Below are positions 1 to 5,465 of a DNA stretch of 20,745 nucleotides, piece after piece (position 1 is the stretch's first letter; each line of letters opens with the position of its first letter). Source of the DNA: a virus. A model generated the notes under the pieces. That model was given only the letters and a program-made list of their open reading frames with translations. It made no database searches and was not told the origin of the DNA. The DNA lies in the IMG/VR virus record IMGVR_UViG_3300031974_002286, positions 1-20,745 of that record; one strand, written 5' to 3'. Made by a program: the position numbers and the translations under genes.

Positions 1-15
1 CGAACTTCTTCGACC

Positions 16-189
16 ATGATTCAAGACGATGTAAAATTTGTTTACGTCGGCGACTTGACCAAAACAGAATTTGAAATGTTGATTGAATTGTTGTTTGACA
101 TTCATGGCAACGATGACATTTCACATGAAAAATTCGTCGAAGTATTTAATGACTTTCATGAGTTTTTAGAAGAAATTAAAAACAAGTAA
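16..189 (+). CDS. Small acidic hypothetical protein, 57 aa
   Basis: An open frame runs from the left edge of the window. The first ATG at 16 gives 57 residues, but codons 1-15 are also open, so the true start could lie upstream and the gene may be truncated here. The product is acidic with a predicted helical C-terminus (repeated Phe, Glu, Leu). I do not recognise the family and see no catalytic motif. Its TAA (187-189) directly abuts the ATG of the replication initiator at 190, so the two are probably co-transcribed and translationally linked, which suggests an early or replication-associated role. Function unknown. Confidence 0.5.
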   Translation: MIQDDVKFVYVGDLTKTEFEMLIELLFDIHGNDDISHEKFVEVFNDFHEFLEEIKNK

Positions 190-924
190 ATGAATTCATA
201 TTTGGGCGTTATACCGGAAGAACTTCTTCGGGACGATTCGTTGTCCGCGAATGCGAAATTGTTGTTTGCACAAATCACGACGACATTGGAAGAAGACGGT
301 TCATGTACACAATCCAATATTGAGTTGGCAAAATCCATGTCGGCGACAGACCGGGCAATTCGAAAATGGCTTGAGGAATTAAAAAAAAACGGCTATTGTG
401 AAGTTGAGGTTGAAGGCAAAAAAAGAAAGATTTTGATTCAAAACAAGGCGGAACAAATATTCCAAGGCGGAACGAATGTTCCGGGTAAGGTGGAACGAAT
501 GTTCCGGGTTGCTTTATTATATATATATAATATTAATAATATTAATACTAACACTAATAAAAACAATATTAAAAACAATAATGTTGCCGCCAAAAAATCA
601 AAGCCAAAAGTGTACGAAAAAATCGTGTTGAATGCTTACGACCATATCGTTGAGTTGTTTCCAAAAAACTTTCATCCGAAAGATGACAAGAAAAAACAAC
701 AATGGTTGTCGGTCATTGACAAAATGAATCGGGATGACAAGGTTGACCCGCGAACGCTTTACATCCTAGTGAAGTTGATTCGAAATGATGCTTTTTGGCG
801 CGACCAATTTTTGTCATTGCTGAAACTAAAAAGAAGAAATAAAGACGGAATCACTTATGGACAATATTTTATTAATAGATTTAGAAAAGAATTAACCGAT
901 TTCTACAATGATAAAAAACATTGA
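190..924 (+). CDS. Winged-helix replication initiator protein
   Basis: The first 85 or so residues look like the HTH_36-type winged helix of phage and plasmid replication initiators (start MNSYLGVIPEELLRDD, then an SANAKLLFAQI-like helix and a recognition region around SATDRAIRKWLEELKKNGY). Residues about 85-130 are a low-complexity, Asn-rich linker. A basic, helical C-terminal domain follows (about 140-244). By family knowledge, such proteins bind repeats at the origin and recruit the helicase. Here the linker coincides with three DNA iterons and an AT-rich stretch, the layout of phage lambda O. The ATG directly follows the TAA of the preceding gene. The gene overlaps the following nuclease gene by 17 bp. 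Role by homology and context; the exact family name is uncertain. Confidence 0.75.
   Translation: MNSYLGVIPEELLRDDSLSANAKLLFAQITTTLEEDGSCTQSNIELAKSMSATDRAIRKWLEELKKNGYCEVEVEGKKRKILIQNKAEQIFQGGTNVPGKVERMFRVALLYIYNINNINTNTNKNNIKNNNVAAKKSKPKVYEKIVLNAYDHIVELFPKNFHPKDDKKKQQWLSVIDKMNRDDKVDPRTLYILVKLIRNDAFWRDQFLSLLKLKRRNKDGITYGQYFINRFRKELTDFYNDKKH
445..508. repeat. Three iterons inside the initiator gene
   Basis: Three copies of AAGGYGGAACRAATRTTCC lie at 445-463, 464-482 and 487-505; copies 2 and 3 also share a following GGG. The inner GGAAC-N4-GTTCC arms are palindromic, at 450-463, 469-482 and 492-505. The copies start 19 and 23 bp apart. Copy 2 is therefore read in a different frame from copies 1 and 3: GGTNVP versus AEQIFQ and VERMFR. 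The nucleotide sequence is conserved while the protein is not, which points to a DNA-level role, most simply binding of the initiator. Confidence 0.8.
511..583. other. AT-rich unwinding region of putative replication origin
   Basis: Directly after the iterons comes a run of about 70 bp made almost only of A and T, with a short TA-repeat core at 516-532. It codes for the Asn-rich linker of the initiator. Iterons followed by an AT-rich element inside an initiator gene is the known architecture of lambda-type origins, so I infer that this is the DNA unwinding element. No experimental signal is visible in sequence alone. Confidence 0.65.
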
Positions 925-1321
925 TTTTCTAAAACAACCCGTTTTATTCTATGGCATAAACAACGGGTCAAATCATCCGACCGACATTGATGCGGTTTGG
1001 CGGGTCAATCAATGGTTAATCATTTTTGAATTCAAGTACAAATCGACTTATGTGAAACCACAACAAAAAACCACATTGCAAGAAATAGCAAAATCATGGC
1101 ATCTAAGCGACGAAAAAAAGTTGTCATGGGTTTTGTATTGTCGACACGATAAAAGTGCGCCTAATGGCTTTAAATTGATTAATACGGACGTGTTTGAGGT
1201 TTACCATAAGGGTGAGAATTACAAAATGGACATAAACACCAAAAAATTGCTTTTGCAATTAGCAAATAAATATCACATCACACCACTTAAAAATCAAATT
1301 ACAAATGCAACATTTAAATGA
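908..1321 (+). CDS. PD-(D/E)XK family nuclease
   Basis: This 137-residue protein has the core of the PD-(D/E)XK fold: Pro24-Thr-Asp26-Ile-Asp28 at the end of one strand, then Glu41-Phe-Lys43 in a hydrophobic strand (WLIIFEFKYKS), matching the D...ExK metal-binding and catalytic signature. Small nucleases of this type next to phage primase-helicase genes often act in replication or recombination, for example as VRR-NUC-like or resolvase-like enzymes. Which substrate it cuts cannot be told. It starts 17 bp before the end of the initiator gene, and the primase-helicase start overlaps its own 3' end by 17 bp, so the three form one tightly coupled replication operon. Confidence 0.65.
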   Translation: MIKNIDFLKQPVLFYGINNGSNHPTDIDAVWRVNQWLIIFEFKYKSTYVKPQQKTTLQEIAKSWHLSDEKKLSWVLYCRHDKSAPNGFKLINTDVFEVYHKGENYKMDINTKKLLLQLANKYHITPLKNQITNATFK

Positions 1322-2981
1322 GTTTCAAGAACTAGGCATTCAAATCAAATCAAATGCAGTTCAGCAAAAAACCAAATGCCCAAAATGCAGTCACCAAAGA
1401 AAGAATAAAAACGACCCGGCTTTGTCGGTCAATTTGCAATCGGGAAGTTACAATTGCCATCATTGCGGTTGGTCGGGAAATGTAAAATTCAAGGCAAAAC
1501 AACCTTACATTGAACCGGACGTTCAATCGGTGGATTTGTCAGAACGAACAATTTCATATTTCAAAAAGCGCGGAATAAGTGAATCAACTTTGGCGAATTG
1601 GAAAGTGACCGAATCGGTAGAGTGGTTTCCACAAGTTCAGAAAAAACGAAAAGCAATCAACTTCAATTATTTCAGAAACGGCAAATTGGTCAATGTCAAA
1701 TTCCGTGACGCTGAAAAGAATTTTAAAATGGTCAAGGGTGCGGAACTTATTTTCTACGGACTTGACAATATCAAAGAAGTCGAACATTGTTACATCGTCG
1801 AAGGCGAAATGGATGCAATGTCACTTTTTGAATCCGGCATTTATTCGGTTGTGAGTGTTCCCAATGGCGCAACCAAAGGAAATCAAAAACTTGAATATTT
1901 GGACAACTGCCATGCGTACTTCAAGAAGATGAAAAAAATCACAATCTTCACCGATTCAGACCAAGCCGGGATTGCTTTGCGTAATGAGTTGGCAAGACGA
2001 TTGGGTTTGCATCGTTGCGAATACATCGAAATAGATGGTTTTAAGGACGCTAATGAAGTGTTGGTAAGTAAAGGGTCGGAATTCTTGAGAAGTCTTCTCA
2101 AAACGGCTAAAAAGTTCCCCGTTGAAGGTCTTTTTGATATTTCCAAGCATTGGAATCGAATCTTGAACTTTACCGAAGTCGGGGTGGAAAACTATTCGAT
2201 GGGTTTTGATTCTGACGATTTGCTTAAAATTGATTTCGGCAGTTGGACAACGGTGACCGGAATACCCAATTCCGGAAAGTCGGATTTCCTTGACCAAGTT
2301 TGTGTCAACATGGCAATGCAACATGGGTTTCGTGTGGGTTATTTTGCGCCGGAATCTTTTCCGTTTGAAGGTCACATCAAAAGAATCGCAAACAAGTTGA
2401 TGGAAAAGAATGTCCAAGTGGATGATTTGAACAAGTGCAAAGACTTCATTGAGGAACATTTTTTTCTTCTGAAAATCGATTTGGAAAACTTGACCTTGAA
2501 AGGCATTTTGGACAAGTTTCGGGAATTGGTTTTGGCAAAGGGTTGCAATCTTTTTGTGATTGACCCGTGGAATATGCTTGACCATAGCCAACAAAGGGAT
2601 TACACTTACGTCGGGAAAATACTTTCAGAAATCACGCAATTCGTCCAACAGACAAACACCCATTTGTTTCTTGTTGCGCACCCTAGAAAAATGACCATGA
2701 CTAATGGCATTTATGACGTTTGCACACCTTACGACATAAGCGGGTCAAGTGATTTTTTCAATAAGACTTACAATGCAATTTCCGTTTACCGGGAACTTGG
2801 GGTCAAAACCAAATTCGGTTCCGATGCGGTTCGGGTGTATATCCAAAAAGTAAAACGAAAGGAAAACGGACGCCAAGGCGATTTTTCAGTCGCCCCGGAT
2901 TTTACCAATGGGGGCGTTTACAAAACGATTGATTCAAAGAAAAGGTTGACCGTTCACACCGACAACGATGTTCCATTTTAA
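1305..2981 (+). CDS. DNA primase-helicase, T7 gp4/Twinkle type
   Basis: A 558-residue bifunctional replication enzyme. The N-terminal zinc ribbon has Cys25-x2-Cys28 and Cys51-x2-Cys54. The Toprim primase domain shows EGEMDA at 166-171 and the acidic motif DSDQAG at 217-222. The C-terminal RecA-like helicase has a Walker A (GIPNSGKS, near residue 320) and a Walker B-like FVIDPWN (near residue 415). The order is that of T7 gp4 and Twinkle, where the protein lays RNA primers and unwinds the fork as a hexameric ring. The family assignment is strong, and no key residue is obviously missing. The start at 1305 overlaps the nuclease gene by 17 bp; no SD is seen, as expected for this host group. Confidence 0.92.
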   Translation: MQHLNEFQELGIQIKSNAVQQKTKCPKCSHQRKNKNDPALSVNLQSGSYNCHHCGWSGNVKFKAKQPYIEPDVQSVDLSERTISYFKKRGISESTLANWKVTESVEWFPQVQKKRKAINFNYFRNGKLVNVKFRDAEKNFKMVKGAELIFYGLDNIKEVEHCYIVEGEMDAMSLFESGIYSVVSVPNGATKGNQKLEYLDNCHAYFKKMKKITIFTDSDQAGIALRNELARRLGLHRCEYIEIDGFKDANEVLVSKGSEFLRSLLKTAKKFPVEGLFDISKHWNRILNFTEVGVENYSMGFDSDDLLKIDFGSWTTVTGIPNSGKSDFLDQVCVNMAMQHGFRVGYFAPESFPFEGHIKRIANKLMEKNVQVDDLNKCKDFIEEHFFLLKIDLENLTLKGILDKFRELVLAKGCNLFVIDPWNMLDHSQQRDYTYVGKILSEITQFVQQTNTHLFLVAHPRKMTMTNGIYDVCTPYDISGSSDFFNKTYNAISVYRELGVKTKFGSDAVRVYIQKVKRKENGRQGDFSVAPDFTNGGVYKTIDSKKRLTVHTDNDVPF

Positions 2982-2993
2982 AACAAGAAAATT

Positions 2994-3137
2994 ATGATTT
3001 ATCCAAACATAAACAATCCGCTTGACGACGACCATTATTGCCCAAGTTGTGGACAAAAAACTTGGCGAATGGATTTGTGTTGGCAATGTGAAATTTTAGA
3101 ACGCGAAAAAGAAAAAGAAGAAGATGCCAAGGGTTAA
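2994..3137 (+). CDS. Small zinc-ribbon protein, 47 aa
   Basis: A short ORF begins 12 bp after the primase-helicase stop. Two CxxC pairs (Cys16/Cys19 in CPSCG and Cys29/Cys32 in CWQC) suggest a single zinc ribbon, followed by a highly charged Glu/Lys tail. Its 3' end overlaps the next gene by 14 bp. Such mini zinc ribbons are common in phage replication regions, but their roles are mostly unknown. It may be a nucleic-acid-binding or protein-docking accessory. The coding call rests on the paired cysteines and the tight operon packing. Confidence 0.6.
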   Translation: MIYPNINNPLDDDHYCPSCGQKTWRMDLCWQCEILEREKEKEEDAKG

Positions 3138-3381
3138 AAAAAGATTGTCCGCAAATGTCTTCGAAAGACATTACAAAGCGCAACAATGGTGCTTGAAAAA
3201 TAATATTCGGGTCTATGCCCATGCTTTGCTAAATGGCAAGTTTTGGTTGGTATATGAAAACGATGGAATCAAGAAGTCTTCAAAGACAGAATACACCCGC
3301 GAAGAAATACCACAAAAGCAATGGGATTTTTATTTATTCATCTACGAAAAAAGGCGTAATTTAGCCAAAGAAGGGCATTAA
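3124..3381 (+). CDS. Small basic hypothetical protein, 85 aa
   Basis: Starts at an ATG overlapping the zinc-ribbon gene by 14 bp and is the last gene before a strong terminator. The product is basic (MPRVKKRLSAN at the N-terminus) with several aromatic residues (KFWLVYEN, WDFYLFIYEK). It is compatible with a small nucleic-acid-binding accessory, but I recognise no family. As the last cistron of the replication operon it is probably early expressed. Confidence 0.6.
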   Translation: MPRVKKRLSANVFERHYKAQQWCLKNNIRVYAHALLNGKFWLVYENDGIKKSSKTEYTREEIPQKQWDFYLFIYEKRRNLAKEGH

Positions 3382-3417
3382 GTCATAGTAATATCCTATT
3401 TAGATTTTAAGTGTGTG

Positions 3418-3453
3418 AAGTGGCGTCATCATTGCGATGGCGTCATTTTTTTT
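3418..3453 (+). terminator. Rho-independent terminator of replication operon
   Basis: TGGCGTCATC (3421-3430) and GATGGCGTCA (3436-3445) pair over 10 bp with two G-T wobbles around the loop ATTGC. Flanking A/T extends the stem, and eight T residues follow. It separates the replication genes from the ribozyme operon. Confidence 0.85.
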
Positions 3454-3502
3454 GTTTCTGAATTTAAAATAAATTTGGAATTATTAAAAAAAATTTGGAA
3501 AA

Positions 3503-3530
3503 TTGAAAAATAATTTGTATTATATAATTG
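3503..3530 (+). promoter_or_regulatory. Putative promoter of the ribozyme operon
   Basis: TTG at 3503-3505, a 17-bp spacer and TATAATTG at 3523-3530 fit the Bacteroidota TTG-N17-23-TAnnTTTG pattern with one mismatch in the -7 box. It lies in a strongly AT-rich stretch right after a terminator and just upstream of the structured leader. No other convincing promoter is seen before the gene at 3615. Confidence 0.5.
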
Positions 3531-3532
3531 TT

Positions 3533-3580
3533 CGATTAACGCGCGAAGGCGCAAGGGAATCGTTCGAAGTTCTTTGACAT
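3533..3580 (+). promoter_or_regulatory. Structured leader with boxA-like antitermination motif
   Basis: CGATT (3533-3537) pairs with AATCG (3558-3562) around an inner GCGC-GAAG-GCGC hairpin (3541-3552). This is followed by GTTCTTTGACA (3569-3579), which resembles the rrn boxA core (TGCTCTTTAACA in E. coli). A hairpin followed by boxA is the order found in rRNA leaders, where NusB/S10 bind to make polymerase resistant to termination. A role in keeping polymerase moving through the ribozyme operon is inference. Confidence 0.45.
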
Positions 3581-3614
3581 ATTGGAAAATTGTTTAACAA
3601 AAACCTTAATTTTT

Positions 3615-4028
3615 ATGAAAAAATTTAAAGTTGACACATCGTGGTTAATTCTGACAGAACAAGAAAAACAAAACTTCAAGCCGCAAATGGTTCATTTTGA
3701 TTCATCAAACTACAATCAAATGCAATACAATCTCAACCGCTTGGTTGATGAACTTGAAGAAACCGGCAGATTGCAAATCCCCATTCGGGGCAAAGCACAT
3801 CCGACGAAGGTTGATATTTATCAATCGTTGTATTTCAAAATTCAGAACGTACCCACCCAAAGCGTAACTTCAATGAATACCGAAACCGGTAAATATGAAA
3901 TCACGGAAATTGATTCACATGACCGCGTTTTGATTTGGGATGAATACAACAGAAATCCGGGCATGAGTTCGGACGCGAAGCGAGCGTTGGAAAGCACACT
4001 TTCAAAGTGGGGCATTAAAACGTTCTAG
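3615..4028 (+). CDS. Hypothetical protein, first gene of ribozyme operon, 137 aa
   Basis: The frame is open from a TTG at 3582, but the ATG at 3615 is preferred: it follows AACCTTAATTTTT, which matches the AU-rich leaders of the other operon genes, and the TTG lies right beside the boxA-like motif. The product starts MKKFKVDTSWLIL and is soluble and mixed-charge, with no motif I recognise. Its conserved-looking middle (residues about 55-75, rich in Pro, Lys and Tyr) and Trp-containing C-terminus do not suggest a function. The TAG at 4026-4028 ends 7 bp before hammerhead ribozyme 1, whose cleavage would detach this mRNA from the rest. It is the only cistron in the operon not preceded by a ribozyme. 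Confidence 0.7.
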   Translation: MKKFKVDTSWLILTEQEKQNFKPQMVHFDSSNYNQMQYNLNRLVDELEETGRLQIPIRGKAHPTKVDIYQSLYFKIQNVPTQSVTSMNTETGKYEITEIDSHDRVLIWDEYNRNPGMSSDAKRALESTLSKWGIKTF

Positions 4029-4035
4029 TGTCGAA

Positions 4036-4092
4036 GTGTAATTGACAAGGGTTTAATACCCGAAACACCCGATTCGTTCGGGTGTCTTACAC
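4036..4092 (+). ncRNA. Hammerhead ribozyme 1 (type I, variant core)
   Basis: Stem I is GTGTAA/TTACAC (4036-4041 with 4087-4092). The core strand is TTGACAA (4042-4048), stem II is GGGT-TTAAT-ACCC (4049-4061), GAAA lies at 4062-4065, stem III is CACCCGA-TTCGT-TCGGGTG (4066-4084), and the cleavage triplet is GTC. Predicted cleavage falls after C4086, 24 nt before the next ATG. The normal CUGANGA core reads UUGACAA: positions 3 and 8 changed from C-G to U-A, keeping the catalytically needed 3-8 pair. An outer helix AGTGT/ACACT (4027-4031 with 4095-4099) may extend stem I beyond an internal loop. Activity may be reduced compared with the canonical copies. Confidence 0.8.
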
Positions 4093-4110
4093 AAACACTT
4101 AAATTTTCAA

Positions 4111-4179
4111 ATGAGTATAATAACAAACTTAATGGCTTGTTTGCTTCATGCAAAAGCCACGTTGGAAGTCATCAAATGA
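4111..4179 (+). CDS. Tiny hypothetical peptide, 22 aa
   Basis: The ATG sits 24 nt after the predicted cleavage site of ribozyme 1 and is preceded by the standard leader with AAACACTTAAATT, exactly like the larger genes of the operon. That context is the main reason to call it. The peptide starts MSIITNLMACLLHAKA and is fairly hydrophobic. Its TGA overlaps the ATG of a second tiny ORF (ATGA at 4176-4179). Either both are real coupled micro-genes, or the cassette holds a decayed or frameshifted gene. No function can be given. Confidence 0.4.
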   Translation: MSIITNLMACLLHAKATLEVIK

Positions 4180-4238
4180 ACGATAACCATTGCGAATCAC
4201 ATTTCGATGATGTAATAGTAAAACTGACGACGCTTTAA
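4176..4238 (+). CDS. Tiny hypothetical peptide, 20 aa, coupled to previous ORF
   Basis: Begins at the ATG of an ATGA overlap with the 22-residue ORF. It encodes a short polar, His/Asp-containing peptide (MNDNHCESHFDDVIVK) and ends at a TAA inside stem II of ribozyme 2. In the upstream ORF's frame, three stops (TAA TAG TAA) occur at 4213-4221, just before ribozyme 2, as if a longer gene originally ended there. This ORF could be a chance frame. Confidence 0.25.
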   Translation: MNDNHCESHFDDVIVKLTTL

Positions 4239-4272
4239 TAGCAGAAACACCCAACCAATGGGTGTCTTTTAC
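4218..4272 (+). ncRNA. Hammerhead ribozyme 2 (type I)
   Basis: Stem I is GTAAAA/TTTTAC (4218-4223 with 4267-4272). The core is the canonical CTGACGA (4224-4230). Stem II at 4231-4243 pairs GCU/AGC, but the closing 10.1-11.1 position is a C-A mismatch; its loop is TTAAT. GAAA is at 4244-4247. Stem III is CACCCA/TGGGTG, ending at G4264, followed by U-C. Predicted cleavage falls after C4266, 28 nt before the ATG at 4295. The downstream leader carries AAACACTTAAATT at 4273-4285. Confidence 0.85.
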
Positions 4273-4294
4273 AAACACTTAAATTTTAAAAATT

Positions 4295-4585
4295 ATGACG
4301 AAAACAAAAGAAAAATCAATGTACGAAGCATCACCCGACCACACAGAAATCAAGAACCACAAAATGATTGGTCGAACAATAAAAAAGTGGTGCTTTGGAT
4401 TGGAAGTTCTTGCAAAAGTGACCCGCGTTTGGGAAACACCTTATTCCATATCAATGGAAACAGAACACGAACCGGTAAGATACCGCGACGATTTTTTCAC
4501 CAAAGGTTCGGTGACTTTGCGAAAGTGTGATGGTTGGATTATTGGAACCGACCACCTAACGCCCGAAGATTTTTTGACAAAGTAA
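4295..4585 (+). CDS. Hypothetical protein, ribozyme operon, 96 aa
   Basis: The ATG at 4295 lies 28 nt downstream of the ribozyme 2 cleavage site, behind the conserved leader. A longer frame starting at 4258 overlaps the ribozyme in another phase and is not used. The protein starts MTKTKEKSMYEAS and has a central run rich in Trp, Phe, Val and Leu, then a probable beta-rich C-terminal half (RYRDDFF, DGWIIGTDHL). It looks like a small globular cytosolic protein; no family is recognised. Its TAA (4583-4585) lies inside the 5' strand of stem I of ribozyme 3, so a ribosome finishing this gene would sit on that ribozyme. Confidence 0.75.
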   Translation: MTKTKEKSMYEASPDHTEIKNHKMIGRTIKKWCFGLEVLAKVTRVWETPYSISMETEHEPVRYRDDFFTKGSVTLRKCDGWIIGTDHLTPEDFLTK

Positions 4586-4637
4586 AACTGATGAGTCTTA
4601 AATAGACGAAACACCCAAACATTTGGGTGTCTTTTAC
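4582..4637 (+). ncRNA. Hammerhead ribozyme 3 (type I, canonical)
   Basis: Stem I is GTAAAA/TTTTAC (4582-4587 with 4632-4637), the core is CTGATGA (4588-4594), stem II is GTCT-TAAAT-AGAC (4595-4607), GAAA is at 4608-4611, stem III is CACCCAAA-CA-TTTGGGTG (4612-4629), and U4630-C4631 completes the GTC triplet. Every conserved core nucleotide of a natural hammerhead is present. Predicted cleavage falls after C4631, 27 nt before the ATG at 4659. The stem III hairpin followed by T4 could be mistaken for a terminator. Confidence 0.93.
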
Positions 4638-4658
4638 AAACACTTAAATTCTTAAATT

Positions 4659-5144
4659 ATGGGAAGAAAAACAGAAGTTAACATTTTCAATACAATCGTA
4701 AAACTTAACCTTTACGGATGGGATGCGGCACGAGAAATCATGTGGATGCTAGAAAAGAAATTCAAAAGTAGTAATCACGGCAAAACAGACTATTCATACC
4801 TATGTGAACGAATAGACGTTAAAGACATGCCGGACACTAATGAAGACATTTCAGAATATACCAAATTTTGGCGCGTGTATCGATGTACAAAAGAATGGTT
4901 AAATCTGCATCCGGACACCGAACCTAGTTTTTATCTAATAGGCGGCAACCCGGAATACGCGCATGAAATTATTCCGCTTTATATCGACGGCGAAATAGCT
5001 TATTCTTACGGGCAAAATTTGACCGACGCATGTTATGCGGCTTATCGTCAACTTTCGTTTAGTGCAAACCGCACAAGAATAAAGACGAAAAGGGAAGCAG
5101 AACTTCCGGAATTTGAAACGGTTGAAGCGAAAAAAGTAGTGTAA
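4659..5144 (+). CDS. Hypothetical protein, ribozyme operon, 161 aa
   Basis: The ATG follows the ribozyme 3 cleavage site by 27 nt, with the shared AU-rich leader. The product starts MGRKTEVNIFNTIVKLN and contains a helical N-terminal part, a central aromatic segment (TKFWRVYRCTKEWLNLHP) and a charged C-terminal tail (KTKREAELPEFETVEAKK). It is probably a soluble cytosolic protein. I do not recognise a family or an active site. The stop codon TAA is the last three bases of the 5' strand of stem I of ribozyme 4, so gene end and ribozyme share sequence. Confidence 0.75.
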   Translation: MGRKTEVNIFNTIVKLNLYGWDAAREIMWMLEKKFKSSNHGKTDYSYLCERIDVKDMPDTNEDISEYTKFWRVYRCTKEWLNLHPDTEPSFYLIGGNPEYAHEIIPLYIDGEIAYSYGQNLTDACYAAYRQLSFSANRTRIKTKREAELPEFETVEAKKVV

Positions 5145-5193
5145 CTGATGAGCCTTACAATAGGCGAAACACCCGGCAACGGGTGTCTTACAC
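5139..5193 (+). ncRNA. Hammerhead ribozyme 4 (type I, canonical)
   Basis: Stem I is GTGTAA/TTACAC (5139-5144 with 5188-5193), the core is CTGATGA (5145-5151), stem II is GCCT-TACAAT-AGGC (5152-5165), GAAA is at 5166-5169, stem III is CACCCG-GCAA-CGGGTG (5170-5185) with a GNRA tetraloop, and U5186-C5187 ends the GTC triplet. Predicted cleavage falls after C5187, 26 nt before the ATG at 5214. AAGT (5134-5137) can pair with ACTT (5198-5201) to form an outer stem I helix beyond an internal loop, which could support the loop contacts that make natural hammerheads fast. Confidence 0.93.
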
Positions 5194-5213
5194 AAACACT
5201 TAAATTTTATAAA

Positions 5214-5465
5214 ATGGAAAACATTAAAAAAATCATGGACTTGGTTTCCAATGGTAAAAACGTTGAGATTTCAACTAAAGACGAATGGGACGTTTCAAAG
5301 GACGTAGGGATTTTAAAGATGGGAAATTCACCATGGCAAAACGATTGGGTTTTGTGGTGGAATGGTAAAATCATTAAATCCGTCAAAACCAAAAAAATCA
5401 TTAAGGACAAATTGATTCAATTGCAAAATGACAATGGTCATCTTCACATCGATGATATTTGGTAA
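5214..5465 (+). CDS. Hypothetical protein, ribozyme operon, 83 aa
   Basis: The ATG at 5214 is chosen over an in-frame ATG at 5148, because the latter lies inside the core of ribozyme 4 and would be cut away. The leader is 26 nt. The protein starts MENIKKIMDLVSNGK and carries a Trp-rich middle (SPWQNDWVLWWNGKII) and a basic then acidic C-terminus. It is small and soluble, with no recognised family. The TAA at 5463-5465 directly abuts stem I of ribozyme 5. Confidence 0.72.
   Translation: MENIKKIMDLVSNGKNVEISTKDEWDVSKDVGILKMGNSPWQNDWVLWWNGKIIKSVKTKKIIKDKLIQLQNDNGHLHIDDIW

Noticed and set aside
2-230. GAACTTCTTCG repeated at 2-12 and 220-230
   Set aside because: An 11-bp repeat within Glu/Leu codon-rich DNA, with no further conserved flank; most likely chance.
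1956-2594. 212-codon frame on the minus strand
   Set aside because: It is the antisense shadow of the primase-helicase gene, whose motifs are unambiguous.
4258-4530. 90-codon frame starting in ribozyme 2
   Set aside because: It overlaps the better 96-residue gene at 4295 in another frame, and its start lies in stem III of the ribozyme.
4612-4635. CACCC...GGGTG hairpins followed by T runs in the spacers, read as rho-independent terminators
   Set aside because: In all five spacers they are stem III of a complete hammerhead, with CUGANGA and GAAA upstream, and the base after the stem is always the invariant UC. The T run is absent in copies 1, 4 and 5.
5148-5213. In-frame upstream start at 5148 for the gene at 5214
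   Set aside because: It lies within the ribozyme 4 core and would be cut off by cleavage; the codons up to 5213 are ribozyme sequence.
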